Of a stretch of 64,000 nt of DNA, positions 25,556 through 35,600 are shown piece after piece. Numbering within the stretch: the stretch's first letter is position 1; the number at the start of each line of letters is the position of its first letter. The notes beneath the pieces are model-generated. The model had not been told where the DNA came from and did not search any database. It saw nothing but the letters and a program-made list of their open reading frames with translations. The translations under genes were made by a program, and so were the position numbers. This stretch comes from a virus. Location: IMG/VR virus record IMGVR_UViG_3300045974_000067, positions 1-64,000 of that record, one strand, 5' to 3'.

Positions 25556-25573
25556 TCTTGAGTACAGCCAATG

Positions 25574-25759
25574 CTATGTAAGTGTTAGTGACTTGATTTG
25601 GTTTATACTAATCATATTTAGAATGCCAGTATTTGTAATTGCTATTAAAAGACCTTCGTCAAGAATTACACTAGGAACATCTTGGATAGATAGTTGAGTA
25701 TCATTTACTAAAATGACTTCTAATGTACTATTAAGATTACTAGAGCGATATGTGTTCAT
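25574..25759 (-). CDS. Small hypothetical protein after the tail tip gene (61 aa)
   Basis: A 61-residue protein (MNTYRSSNLNSTLEVILVND...) whose ATG overlaps the tail tip stop codon as ATGA; an earlier in-frame start at 25774 would overlap more. Beta-prone, no family recognised. Probably a minor tail protein by position. Confidence 0.6.
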   Translation of the reverse strand: MNTYRSSNLNSTLEVILVNDTQLSIQDVPSVILDEGLLIAITNTGILNMISINQIKSLTLT

Positions 25760-28700
25760 AATACTGCCATCCAATTTAATGTACCGGTTGCAAGAACTTG
25801 CGCTGTTGATAAAGTAAAGCCGAAATTATTAATATAACTATTATTAGTAGGTGTTGTAGTATTTACAACTGGTACTCTGCGTTTAATAACTACAGATCCA
25901 CTCTTAAGTCTAGAAACTAATGAAGCACCTAATGAAAGATTTGGTGTACTATTTACGGAAATATAAAACGCATTAGTGATATATGTAAGACTACTGCCTA
26001 TGCGACTATATGTGTAAGTTGAGTAATTAGTACTACTAGGACCAGGATGGTATAATGTTGCACCATTTTGGTTAGTGGCACTAATATGGTCGACTGTTAG
26101 AGTTCCATTTAAAGGCGCATAGATATAGGCATCCCATGTACCTACTCCTGGCGTATAACAATCTATTTCCCATTGCATCGTGTAGTCCATCTGGTAGATC
26201 TCGCCTGTACCAGTGGCGGCACCTAAAGCATAATAAGCACTTGTAGTAGATGGGTTAGCAGCATTACATGTATATGTAAGTGGAGTAGGAGCAGTAACAG
26301 TAGTTTGACTATAAGTATAAGAAATAGCCCCGAATAATGCAGTGCTAGTATCATAAGCTTGGGTATAAATACGCCAAGACCATGTCCCTGCAGATGGGAA
26401 TGTAAAAGTGTACGAATCAGTGACTGTAGAAGTTGTATCACCAGGCATGTTAAGAGTACGTAGTGTATCTAGTACCCAAGAACTACCATTCCAGTACTCT
26501 ACACGCCATTGGACTGTTCTATACAGGTATTGACTAGCACCATTACCTCTTTGGCTCTTTACACTTACAGATGGAGTAATATTAGCACAGTTAGCTGCAG
26601 TAGTATAAGTAGCAGATGTCCAATTAGCAGCAGAAGTATCACCTGAACCAGTATTAATTGCAGTACTGCCTGTTGCAGCAGCAAGATTTAGTGTAGCTGT
26701 TGGTGTAAATTGCCACTGCATAGTTCCAGTGCCAGTTTCAGTAATAGCATTAGGTGTACAATTAATTGTTTGATTTTGAGCAGCGTAAGCAACAGAATAT
26801 AATTGTAATGAATTTGGACTAACAATAACTTTAGGTTGAGTCTTCCAATACCCAGGTAAAACTACATTAGTTGCATTAGTGCATACGCCAGTTTCAATAC
26901 GTGATAAAGTAGAGTATTGAACAGCGTATCCTAATGAGCCTACATATTTATATAAAGAAACTTGTCCAGAGTCTATCCTGGCATAATCATTAACATGTGA
27001 TCCAGCTACTGAATAAGATTCTATCCAGCCATCTGAATGCATTGCTACTAAAGAACCTACATTAATTTGTACACCAGCTTGCAATGTGCCTGTTAATATT
27101 TTATCGGCTGTTAGATTACCAATCATTGCATTGGCAATAGCGCCATTTTGTATAGCAGCTGTACCTACAGCAATACTATTAGCTGATAGATGATTAGCAT
27201 TAATAGCATCAGCGGCAATTTCAGTAGCAGTTATAGCATTAGCAGCGATATTTGCAGTAGTAATAGTATCAGCAGCTATTTCAGTCGTAGTAATAGTTCC
27301 GGCAAATATTTGAGTAGCAGTGATAGTATTTGCAGCAATCTTGGCAGCAGTAATAGCATTAGCAACTATTTTACCAGTACTAATTGAATTATCTGCAATC
27401 TCAGTAGTTGTAACTGCATCTGCAGCAATAAGAGCAGTAGTAATAGAATCTAAAGCTATCTTAGCAGTAGTAACAGCATTAGCAGCTAGAGTAGTTGTAG
27501 TAACATTTCCTGCAAGTATCTTAGCTGTAGTTACAGAACCATCTGCTAAATTACCAGCCTCAATAATTAACGGATTAAGGTCGCTATTACCAATCTTACC
27601 AGTAGTAGCATCAGCACCATTAGTACCACCATAAGGCGTAGTAGAAATAACATTATCGACAGAATGATTCTTAAACCAAAGCTTAAGTGCCCTACCTAAA
27701 GATGAAGCAATAGTCGTACTTGTACCTTTAAATCTTTGTATTTCAACTGCATCACTAAATATAGGTGTTGCGCCTACTGCACCATAAACAATTGTGTCTT
27801 GATGACCATGTCCTTCAGTATATGCTTGATCACCAGTAGTATTAATAAATACAGTGCTTAGACCAGTTATAATAGTGATATTTGAAGGTGTAGGCGGTGG
27901 AGTAACATCTCGTACATATGCTTGCTTAACAGCATACACATTTACTCTAAGATCATATGATACAAATTTATACTCCACATGTAATACAAAGTAACCTATG
28001 TCACCTGTCAATGCAGTAACAATATAATTACCTTTAGTACTACCAGTCGTTGTAACTAAAGAAACAGTACAACTATCTTGTGCACCTATACTATATGCCA
28101 CACTTGCATCTCTAGACTTATCTTGAGTACCATCTATGACATTAATATTACCAGCTGTATTACTAAAGCCATAATTATAGCCTGTGTAGTCCTGCAGTAC
28201 ACCTACATTATCTACTGAAAGACTAACACTAATAGGCGCTGGCCTTATTAAAGAAGGTGTCTCCCAAGTAAACCCTGTTACTATATCGTCTCCTGTATCG
28301 CTAGAGGCAATAGTTCGGCTCGCATAGAGGTCGTCTATACCACTCGGCACCGTGGCTGACCATCCAGTCGGGACAACCGTCAAGGCACTCACAGGGAAAC
28401 TATACGTACCACCTGTGGGCGTTCCTGGGGCAGAAGTCCCTCTGTAGTAAACACTCAAGGCTTGGAAAAATTTTGGCCCAAAAGATATAGGATCAATTGC
28501 TGTAGAAATCAGTGGCCAATTGTCTCTATTAGCAATAGCTTTGTTAGAGCTAGCAACAATAGCAAATACATATGGCCCTGTAGTTTTAAGAGCAGGTACT
28601 TCAAATGTATTGCCTGAAGTAGTGCCAATATCAACCCATACAGTTGCATCGTCAATAGATGCAACAGGCGTCGTAGTATACTTAATAATATAATTATTTA

Positions 28701-30843
28701 CTCTGATATCATCTGCTTTATTCCAAGTTAATGTACCTACAGATGTTGCTACTTCTTTAGTTCCTGCAAAAGTAATTGAAGCAGCCTGATCAAGACTTAT
28801 AGTAGAAACTGAGTGAGGAACAACTATTTCTGTATCTTTAGCATTCCATGCAAGAATACTAGCATCAAACGCATTAGTAGTAAGTTCTATTTCTCCATTA
28901 TCGCCAGGTTTAACTTCAGTAACACGCATAAGAATACTTGGTATTCCTAATATTTCGCTGTTAACTGAGACATAATCACCTGGCTCTAAGTCAAAGAATT
29001 CATTAGTAACTTTAAAGTTATAAACAGTATTATACCTGGAACCTCGAACTCTTTGTTCAGCTTTAGCAAGTGCATGATAATAATCAGAAATTCCAGTTTC
29101 AAAGAATTCTGATTCTAGTAATACTCCGCTATCTTCTGTTAAATAAGTTTGATAAACAGTATCATTAGAGTAGAAAACCCAACGAGTGTTAACAGCAGGA
29201 TCCTCATAACCAATATGTAACCAAGTAGCGGTATCAGTAGGTACATTAGTATTAGATGCAATTTTACTTTTATAGACATTACCACCTTGAATTACTACAT
29301 CTCCTAAATTATAAGGAACAGTACCGCCTGCAGTATTCCAAGTTGGATATTGTTGTCTAAGAATATAATTTAAACCATTATAAACAACTGTGTCATTTAC
29401 TGCATAGAAATTACTACTACTAAAAGCACCTCTATTATTACCTGTAGTAATTGCAGTAGTCTTAGGCGGCCAACTTACAGAGTCTTCAGCGAATTCTTTA
29501 GCTTCATTAAGAAATCTAATAGTTACAAAATTAAAGCGTGCTTGAGCGTTAGGCCAGGCTGTAGCATTGTTATTACCTCTAACAATATGTTCATCACCAA
29601 TTGTTCTAACCATCAATGACCAGCTAGAACTTGTAGGCAATGAAGTGTTGCTACTAATTAAACTTTTATAAATATTAATATTATAGCCATCATCATATTG
29701 AACTTCTTGCCCTATAGCATATGAATGACCACTTTGGTAAAGGACAGGATAAGATAAGCAAAGTTTATATTTACCAGCTGACCATAAAAGTTCAGCGTTA
29801 TGCATTGTATCTAAAATAAGTTCAATATTATCTCTAATTGTCTTAGCAGTATCAATAGTGATATTACATTCAAATAATTTAAGGTCTCTTTGTGCTGTGT
29901 TAGAAGTCCAAACATAACCATCTTTAGAGATATTGGTCATCACAACCATATCACAAATTACTGAAGCGTCATAAAAAGAATCTAAGTCTATCTGAGCAGT
30001 TGATAAACTTTTCCCATATGATGTATTAGTTAAATAGTCTAATAAGCATAAAGCAGGATTGTTTGAATAAGTTATCGTAGTAGATAATGTCCTAGATCCA
30101 GTAGAGCCAGTAATAGAGTGTACTTTAGCACCAGTTACAAAGAATTTAACATTAGGTACTCCATGGTATTGTGGCTCATCTCTATTTAATTTAAATACAC
30201 AAGTAGAATATGGGGTATTTGTAAATACTGCATTTGCGCGAGTACTATCATTAGCTACGATAAGAGGGTCAACTACACCACCTTCTGGAAATATATTAAT
30301 CTTTAAACCATAATTAAAATCTTTATCTGTATGTAATCTATCATCAATTGTTACATTAAAACATCCAGAAATATTTCCAGTGCAAAGTGCTTGTTGTACA
30401 AATAAAAATTGATGCTTTTCTCCTGACTGAGTGTAAGTCATTGGTCCGCCTAAAAGAGACCAAAGGATTCTGATGCTAAGCCAGCCACCAGCCATAGCAT
30501 CAATATTACTATTAGCAGGGATACCAGTGCCTGAATTATAAGTTACAGTACTATAGCCTGCCGGCGGTGCAGCATAATAATAGTTATTAGTAGTTAAGTG
30601 GTATACCCTAGTCCCAGCAATACAATTACGGCCATACAAAACAGCTAATGTTTTAGACTCGCCTTCTGTGGAAATTTGAAAACCTTTAGCAGCATCAGCA
30701 CGAGCGGCAGCTTCTTCCTGCGCCTTTTTAAGTTTATCAGCTTGCCTTTGTTGCATTACTGTACTAATGATAAACATTGCAGCTGTTGCCCAACTTATTA
30801 CGCCTACTGCCGCACCTATTACAGCACATACTACAGCTGACAT
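25756..30843 (-). CDS. Tail tip / host-specificity protein (lambda J-like), 1695 aa
   Basis: The N-terminus has a hydrophobic segment (ALIGAAVGVISWATAAMF-like) followed by a coiled region and GESKTLAVLYGRN, as in J-like tip proteins of proteobacterial siphophages. A phage-tail-protein-3-like core follows (TNEFFDLEPGDYVSVNSE, about 590), then FN3-like domains. Residues about 1090-1270 consist of short repeats of the type NAITATxIAAD/TIT, a known helical or beta-spiral region of J proteins. A GC-rich patch at about 28310-28450 encodes GTSAPGTPTGGTYSFP and nearby sequence, a shuffled module. It probably contacts the receptor at the tail tip. Confidence 0.8.
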   Translation of the reverse strand: MSAVVCAVIGAAVGVISWATAAMFIISTVMQQRQADKLKKAQEEAAARADAAKGFQISTEGESKTLAVLYGRNCIAGTRVYHLTTNNYYYAAPPAGYSTVTYNSGTGIPANSNIDAMAGGWLSIRILWSLLGGPMTYTQSGEKHQFLFVQQALCTGNISGCFNVTIDDRLHTDKDFNYGLKINIFPEGGVVDPLIVANDSTRANAVFTNTPYSTCVFKLNRDEPQYHGVPNVKFFVTGAKVHSITGSTGSRTLSTTITYSNNPALCLLDYLTNTSYGKSLSTAQIDLDSFYDASVICDMVVMTNISKDGYVWTSNTAQRDLKLFECNITIDTAKTIRDNIELILDTMHNAELLWSAGKYKLCLSYPVLYQSGHSYAIGQEVQYDDGYNINIYKSLISSNTSLPTSSSWSLMVRTIGDEHIVRGNNNATAWPNAQARFNFVTIRFLNEAKEFAEDSVSWPPKTTAITTGNNRGAFSSSNFYAVNDTVVYNGLNYILRQQYPTWNTAGGTVPYNLGDVVIQGGNVYKSKIASNTNVPTDTATWLHIGYEDPAVNTRWVFYSNDTVYQTYLTEDSGVLLESEFFETGISDYYHALAKAEQRVRGSRYNTVYNFKVTNEFFDLEPGDYVSVNSEILGIPSILMRVTEVKPGDNGEIELTTNAFDASILAWNAKDTEIVVPHSVSTISLDQAASITFAGTKEVATSVGTLTWNKADDIRVNNYIIKYTTTPVASIDDATVWVDIGTTSGNTFEVPALKTTGPYVFAIVASSNKAIANRDNWPLISTAIDPISFGPKFFQALSVYYRGTSAPGTPTGGTYSFPVSALTVVPTGWSATVPSGIDDLYASRTIASSDTGDDIVTGFTWETPSLIRPAPISVSLSVDNVGVLQDYTGYNYGFSNTAGNINVIDGTQDKSRDASVAYSIGAQDSCTVSLVTTTGSTKGNYIVTALTGDIGYFVLHVEYKFVSYDLRVNVYAVKQAYVRDVTPPPTPSNITIITGLSTVFINTTGDQAYTEGHGHQDTIVYGAVGATPIFSDAVEIQRFKGTSTTIASSLGRALKLWFKNHSVDNVISTTPYGGTNGADATTGKIGNSDLNPLIIEAGNLADGSVTTAKILAGNVTTTTLAANAVTTAKIALDSITTALIAADAVTTTEIADNSISTGKIVANAITAAKIAANTITATQIFAGTITTTEIAADTITTANIAANAITATEIAADAINANHLSANSIAVGTAAIQNGAIANAMIGNLTADKILTGTLQAGVQINVGSLVAMHSDGWIESYSVAGSHVNDYARIDSGQVSLYKYVGSLGYAVQYSTLSRIETGVCTNATNVVLPGYWKTQPKVIVSPNSLQLYSVAYAAQNQTINCTPNAITETGTGTMQWQFTPTATLNLAAATGSTAINTGSGDTSAANWTSATYTTAANCANITPSVSVKSQRGNGASQYLYRTVQWRVEYWNGSSWVLDTLRTLNMPGDTTSTVTDSYTFTFPSAGTWSWRIYTQAYDTSTALFGAISYTYSQTTVTAPTPLTYTCNAANPSTTSAYYALGAATGTGEIYQMDYTMQWEIDCYTPGVGTWDAYIYAPLNGTLTVDHISATNQNGATLYHPGPSSTNYSTYTYSRIGSSLTYITNAFYISVNSTPNLSLGASLVSRLKSGSVVIKRRVPVVNTTTPTNNSYINNFGFTLSTAQVLATGTLNWMAVL

Positions 30844-30854
30844 TTTATACTCCT

Positions 30855-31457
30855 TTATGCTTTACCCCATAAGAAGTTAACTGCTTTAGCACCTACGAAT
30901 ACCTGATCAAAAGCGGTATCATTAGGGTTAACTTGTCGTATAGAATCTTGAGATGTAAAAATAGCCTTAGTCATGTTTAAATTAGCCATTGGAGATGAAC
31001 ATTCTAATGCCATAATAACTTCATTATCTTGTGTCGTAGAATATCCATGCGAATCAACTATTCCAATATAAATTGGTATAATATCTTCAAAATCTAATAG
31101 AGGTTCTCCAGGCAGAGCACTACCTAAAATAGTATCAGTGCTATTATAAAAGCCAATATAGATTTCTATAGAAGAACCTACTAATCCATTATCAAATAAA
31201 CCTCTAAAACTAAAATCAGGATCAGTATAGGATACTTTGTAAGTAGACCTGTCTACGATATTAGAAAGTTTAGGTGCTTCAACACTAATAAGGTTATTAT
31301 TAGAAATAAATGTACCTAATCCAGAAATATTAATATCAAATGGTGCAGAAGTATGGTAATAAGTAATTGAGGGAGTAATTAATTTTAATAAAAGAAATCC
31401 ACCAACACCACCACCAGATAATATAGTTTTAATATTACTACTAGTTTTTCGCATCAA
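30855..31457 (-). CDS. Minor tail protein (DUF2163-like), 200 aa
   Basis: The protein has a compact beta pattern with FRGLFDNGLVGSSIEIYIG and IPIYIGIVDSHGYST followed by VIMALECSSPMANLN, typical of the tail assembly protein that sits between the tape measure and tail tip (DUF2163-like). It ends VNFLWGKA. An N-terminal hydrophobic stretch (LSGGGVGGFLLLKL) is present. Function as a distal tail or hub component is inferred from order. Confidence 0.6.
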   Translation of the reverse strand: MMRKTSSNIKTILSGGGVGGFLLLKLITPSITYYHTSAPFDINISGLGTFISNNNLISVEAPKLSNIVDRSTYKVSYTDPDFSFRGLFDNGLVGSSIEIYIGFYNSTDTILGSALPGEPLLDFEDIIPIYIGIVDSHGYSTTQDNEVIMALECSSPMANLNMTKAIFTSQDSIRQVNPNDTAFDQVFVGAKAVNFLWGKA

Positions 31458-31965
31458 TTAATCTCCTATTCCAATTATTTTTATTACCGTAGAGATCATC
31501 TAACTTTACTGTAGTAAATTCTTCAATAACCTCTTCTATTGAAGTTTTATCAGTAGGAAAGATAGTAGTAAAAACTGTATCCTCTACTGCATAAGCTGAT
31601 TTTCTATCTCCAACTCTTGTAATCAATTGCATTGGAGCATATATTTCTTTTGCTCCATCAGGACTCCAAATAATCAATCTACCTTTAGAAATAATATTAA
31701 AAGTCTCTTTAATATATTCAGTGCCTGTTAGAAATGTACCTTTACTAATTTGTATTTCTCTAGCACATAAATGTCCGACAAATGTATTCTTAACCGGTAT
31801 TTCAACTTCAGGCATTCCTACAGATAATCTTTCAATTTTATCCAACAACTCCATATACTTACTTATATTATAGTTACCTTTAACTAGTTGCCTTAATGCC
31901 ATTTCTAGTTCACTAGGCCTAGTAGCCCAAGTATTAGGTTTAGTAACTGGCATTAAATAGTTCAT
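31441..31965 (-). CDS. Minor tail protein (174 aa)
   Basis: A soluble 174-residue protein (MNYLMPVTKPNTWATRPSEL...) overlapping both neighbours, in the conserved position between tape measure and tail tip. No motif recognised. The run of coupled genes suggests a distal tail component or assembly factor. Confidence 0.6.
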   Translation of the reverse strand: MNYLMPVTKPNTWATRPSELEMALRQLVKGNYNISKYMELLDKIERLSVGMPEVEIPVKNTFVGHLCAREIQISKGTFLTGTEYIKETFNIISKGRLIIWSPDGAKEIYAPMQLITRVGDRKSAYAVEDTVFTTIFPTDKTSIEEVIEEFTTVKLDDLYGNKNNWNRRLIDAKN

Positions 31966-32591
31966 TATAATGCCTCTACAAACTTTACAGAACCAGGATT
32001 AATTAGAATACCATCTGAATACGTCATACCTAAAGCCACATCTATATCATACCTAGCAGATAACGTTACCTTATCACCATAGATAATTTGAGTACCTGCA
32101 GAAACACCTTGCCTTAATGAGGGTGAAATTTTAACACCAGCATTACCTATACCTGAGTCTATTACTAAATATACTTTGCTATGGCCTACAAAAGAAATAA
32201 ACTCACCAACAGCTAAGGGCTGTATAGTATCTTCAGTAATATTAAAAGTATCTGTACCAGCTGATACTGAATTAGACATAGTAAAAATTAAACCTTTCCT
32301 AGTCTTATTACTATCAGGTCGAAATACTTGTGGCATACGTATATAAATAACATTGGTATGACCATTCATTACGCTGTGCACTAAGTAGTTAACAGAATCA
32401 TTTGTTGGTACTATATTAGCCTGTAACTCCCATCGTTGTACATTCTGAGAATGTGCTTTACGACGAAGACTCATAGTATCACTAATATACGCTGGCTGAT
32501 TACTAACTAAGCTTAATGGAGTAGAAAATACGCATGCTAATTCTGAATCTAATCCTGTATTGTAATTACTTTTTAAAATACCATATCTCAT
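31965..32591 (-). CDS. Distal tail-like protein (208 aa)
   Basis: A 208-residue protein (MRYGILKSNYNTGLDSELAC...) with RKAHSQNVQRWELQANIVP, an arrangement like the N-terminal segment of distal tail or minor tail proteins that follow the tape measure. It is the first gene after the tape measure. The assignment rests mainly on order. Confidence 0.6.
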   Translation of the reverse strand: MRYGILKSNYNTGLDSELACVFSTPLSLVSNQPAYISDTMSLRRKAHSQNVQRWELQANIVPTNDSVNYLVHSVMNGHTNVIYIRMPQVFRPDSNKTRKGLIFTMSNSVSAGTDTFNITEDTIQPLAVGEFISFVGHSKVYLVIDSGIGNAGVKISPSLRQGVSAGTQIIYGDKVTLSARYDIDVALGMTYSDGILINPGSVKFVEAL

Positions 32592-32641
32592 TATAAACTC
32601 CTAAAGAAGGATTAATGGCCGTATTTCTACGGCCATCTTTC

Positions 32642-35600
32642 CTATCGCCTATTACCTCTCTCGTAATTATGTGTATTGACTCCACCTGCAATTTCAGGTA
32701 TCATCTTCTGGATCTCACTACGAGTTTGTCTACTAACATCACCTGTAATATTAATATTAAAAGTAGATTGAGTTTGTGTTTTCTTAGCTGTAGGGATAGC
32801 TTTCAATGTATTTAAGGAAGGTGTCATAGGAGAGTAGTTTCCAACAATGCCACCATCAGCAAACTTAGGCATTGCTCCTGAATTAATACTATGAAGTAAC
32901 TTGCCATATTTCTTGGTAGAATCTGCATTAACTACAAATTCACCATTGGAAAGTGCCGCCATAATACTATCAGAAGTACCTGTGCCTGGGCCATTCACTA
33001 GCCCACCACTAGCAAAACCAAGCCATGATGTAAAACTACTCCAACCAGAACTTATAGAATTGCCAATTCCTCCAAGACTAATTCCTCCAGTGCCACCAGA
33101 ACCTCCAGAGAATAGTCCTGTTAGACCTTTCCAGGCTGAACTTAATACATCACCTAAATTACTCCAGCCTTTAGAAAGTACGTCTGATAGACTAGTTTTA
33201 GCACTAGTATCCATTGCATCACCAACAGATTTAGCACCAGTTGCAGAGCCATCTTCAATACCTTGCTTAATAGAAGTAGCAATATCTACACCATTCCCAT
33301 TGTCAGAATATAAAGGATTATCAGTAGTAAGTTTGTTTTGGAATGGAGCAGTAACTTTAGCACCAATGCCTGTACCTACTTTTTCAAATCCACCAAAAGC
33401 ACTTGACATATATTTTTGAAGATCTTTATCCCAGCCTGTTTGTGTCATTAGACCATTTACAAATCCTGTAATAGCATTATCAAGAAAAGTAGACGTAAAT
33501 TTATTAAACATATCTTTAATAACATTGCCAGTAGTTGTCGTTCCAGTTATAATTCCTCTAATTCCAGAGATCATATCTGTCTTAACACTCTTTGCAAAAT
33601 CAGTACCAGCTTGCATAGCTTCAGCAGATAGTGCTGGTTCAGACAATGCAGCAAACGCTTCCTTAGCAGCAAAGTTAATATTCTTAACAAAGGTACCCAA
33701 GTGCGTTTTAGCTTCAACTACCGTACTATCTAAAATACGTTGCGCTAATGCACCTTCTGCTGTGGTATTCTTAGCCTTATCAATGTCATCTAAAAATTTA
33801 AGAGTCTGTTGTAAATCCTCTGCCTTAATGTTTTTAAAGACGTCCATTGCTATTGTTTCTGCATTAGCGCCTTTAAGTGCATTATTTAATATTGACAAGG
33901 CTTCGGCATCTGTCTTAGCTTTAGAGACTCTATCAGTGAAAGGAGTAGTAGACGCTATTTGTGGTATTTCCGGCATTTTAAAAGAAGAAGTTGCAGCAAT
34001 CTTTTCTGGTGTGAGTCTCTCGGCAATAGCCTTCATTACTTTATCTATAGCTACTTCATTTTCACCAGAGCCAGGTATAATCTTTGCCTTAGCTAAAGCA
34101 ATAGGGTCTTTAGCAGCACGTAATGTATCAATATACTCAGCCATTGCAATAAGTTCTTCTTTAGACATTTTATTAAGTAAGTCTAAATTTTCAGTTATAC
34201 CATTCTTCTTTAACTCATCTGCAAGATAATTAGCAGTAGCATCTACAGTCATTACACTTGTACGTATTTGTTTAGCTAGTGTTCCATCCTTATCTACAGT
34301 AATTCCAAACATAGTCTTTAATTTCTCTAACCATGGAGAAACTAATGTAGTTATTTGTTCAAATGCTGTTGTGAATGTTCCAGTTACGTCATCTGTAGCA
34401 GCTTTTACTTCTGGAACATTAAACACTTCTTTGAATTTAGGAACATTTTTAGCTACATAATTTTTAGTTTCATCTGGGAGACTAGCAACATTTAATACAC
34501 CTTTCTTTAATACGTCAAAAGAAGGAATATGCGGATTAGCTTTCTTTAATAATTTGTCTAGGTTACCTTCACCCCAATTATAGGCTGCAGCAACTTTATC
34601 ATAAGCTTCGGAACCATACTTATCGAATAAATGTTTAAGATGTTCTATAGAGACTTTAATATTAGTATATGGATTAAATCTTTCATCTAAGAAATCGGCA
34701 GGTTTAGGACCAACTGCTTCAATTGCCTTAGCTAGATCTTTAGTTCTTCCACCAAGTTCATTGTACAAGGTTACTACTTTTTCTTCCCAGACTTTTGCTG
34801 AATCAGAGATTTTAAGTTTTGCATCAGAAGCTACACCTAAGCCTAACTGCCCTACACCAATATTCCCAGTACGACTTATAGCTTCAGGATTAAAGCCTGA
34901 TTCAGAATGTAGTAATTGTGATACAAAATCTGGATTAAGTTTATTCTTAGTAGCAATATCTCTAGCTGTTGCAATATAATTAGCAGTATTCGGAGATGCA
35001 GCATGGGCAGAGCCGATAGGGTTCATATTAGCAAAACTACTATTATACGCTTTTCCAAAGAACTCTTTAATAGCGCCTGCTGTATCTTTAGTCCAACCTT
35101 TAATTGTTTCTAAGATATGTTTTCCATTAGTATCAGATAACTCGTAAAGTTGTGCATCTATAACATCTCTTTGGGCTTTCAACTCGTCTATTCTATCACC
35201 ATATGCTTGAGCTTGCGTTCCAGTAGCTGTTAAAGACTTAAACATTAATTTGTCTATTTGAGACTGAACATTACTTCTTTCTTCTTGTTTAGCTTCTATC
35301 TTTGGACTAGGTCTAATTCCAAGCAAGTCCTGTATCCAGATTTTACCTAGATGACTCCATTTTTCAAGCTGTGGAGAAAACCAATCCCAGTTCTTCCAAA
35401 GTGTATAGCCTGTCACAATAGCTGCACTAATACCTATAATAGCTAAACCAATAGGATTAGTAAAAGCAAACAATATCATAGAACTAATAGCTGCACCAAC
35501 AGAGCTTCCAAGAAGTTGGCCTAACAAGGAAGAACCCATTACAACACCTATCTGTGCCCAACCTGGATAACCAACCATATCTTCTGCTATCTTAGATCCA

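Noticed and set aside
27050-27560. Short regularly spaced repeats resembling a CRISPR or microsatellite array
   Set aside because: They are in frame and encode the NAITATKIA-type repeats of the tail tip protein.
32901-34229. Long plus-strand reading frames (172 and 234 codons) opposite the tape measure
   Set aside because: They are antisense to a clear tape measure gene, lack domain signs, and reflect the codon pattern of the real strand.
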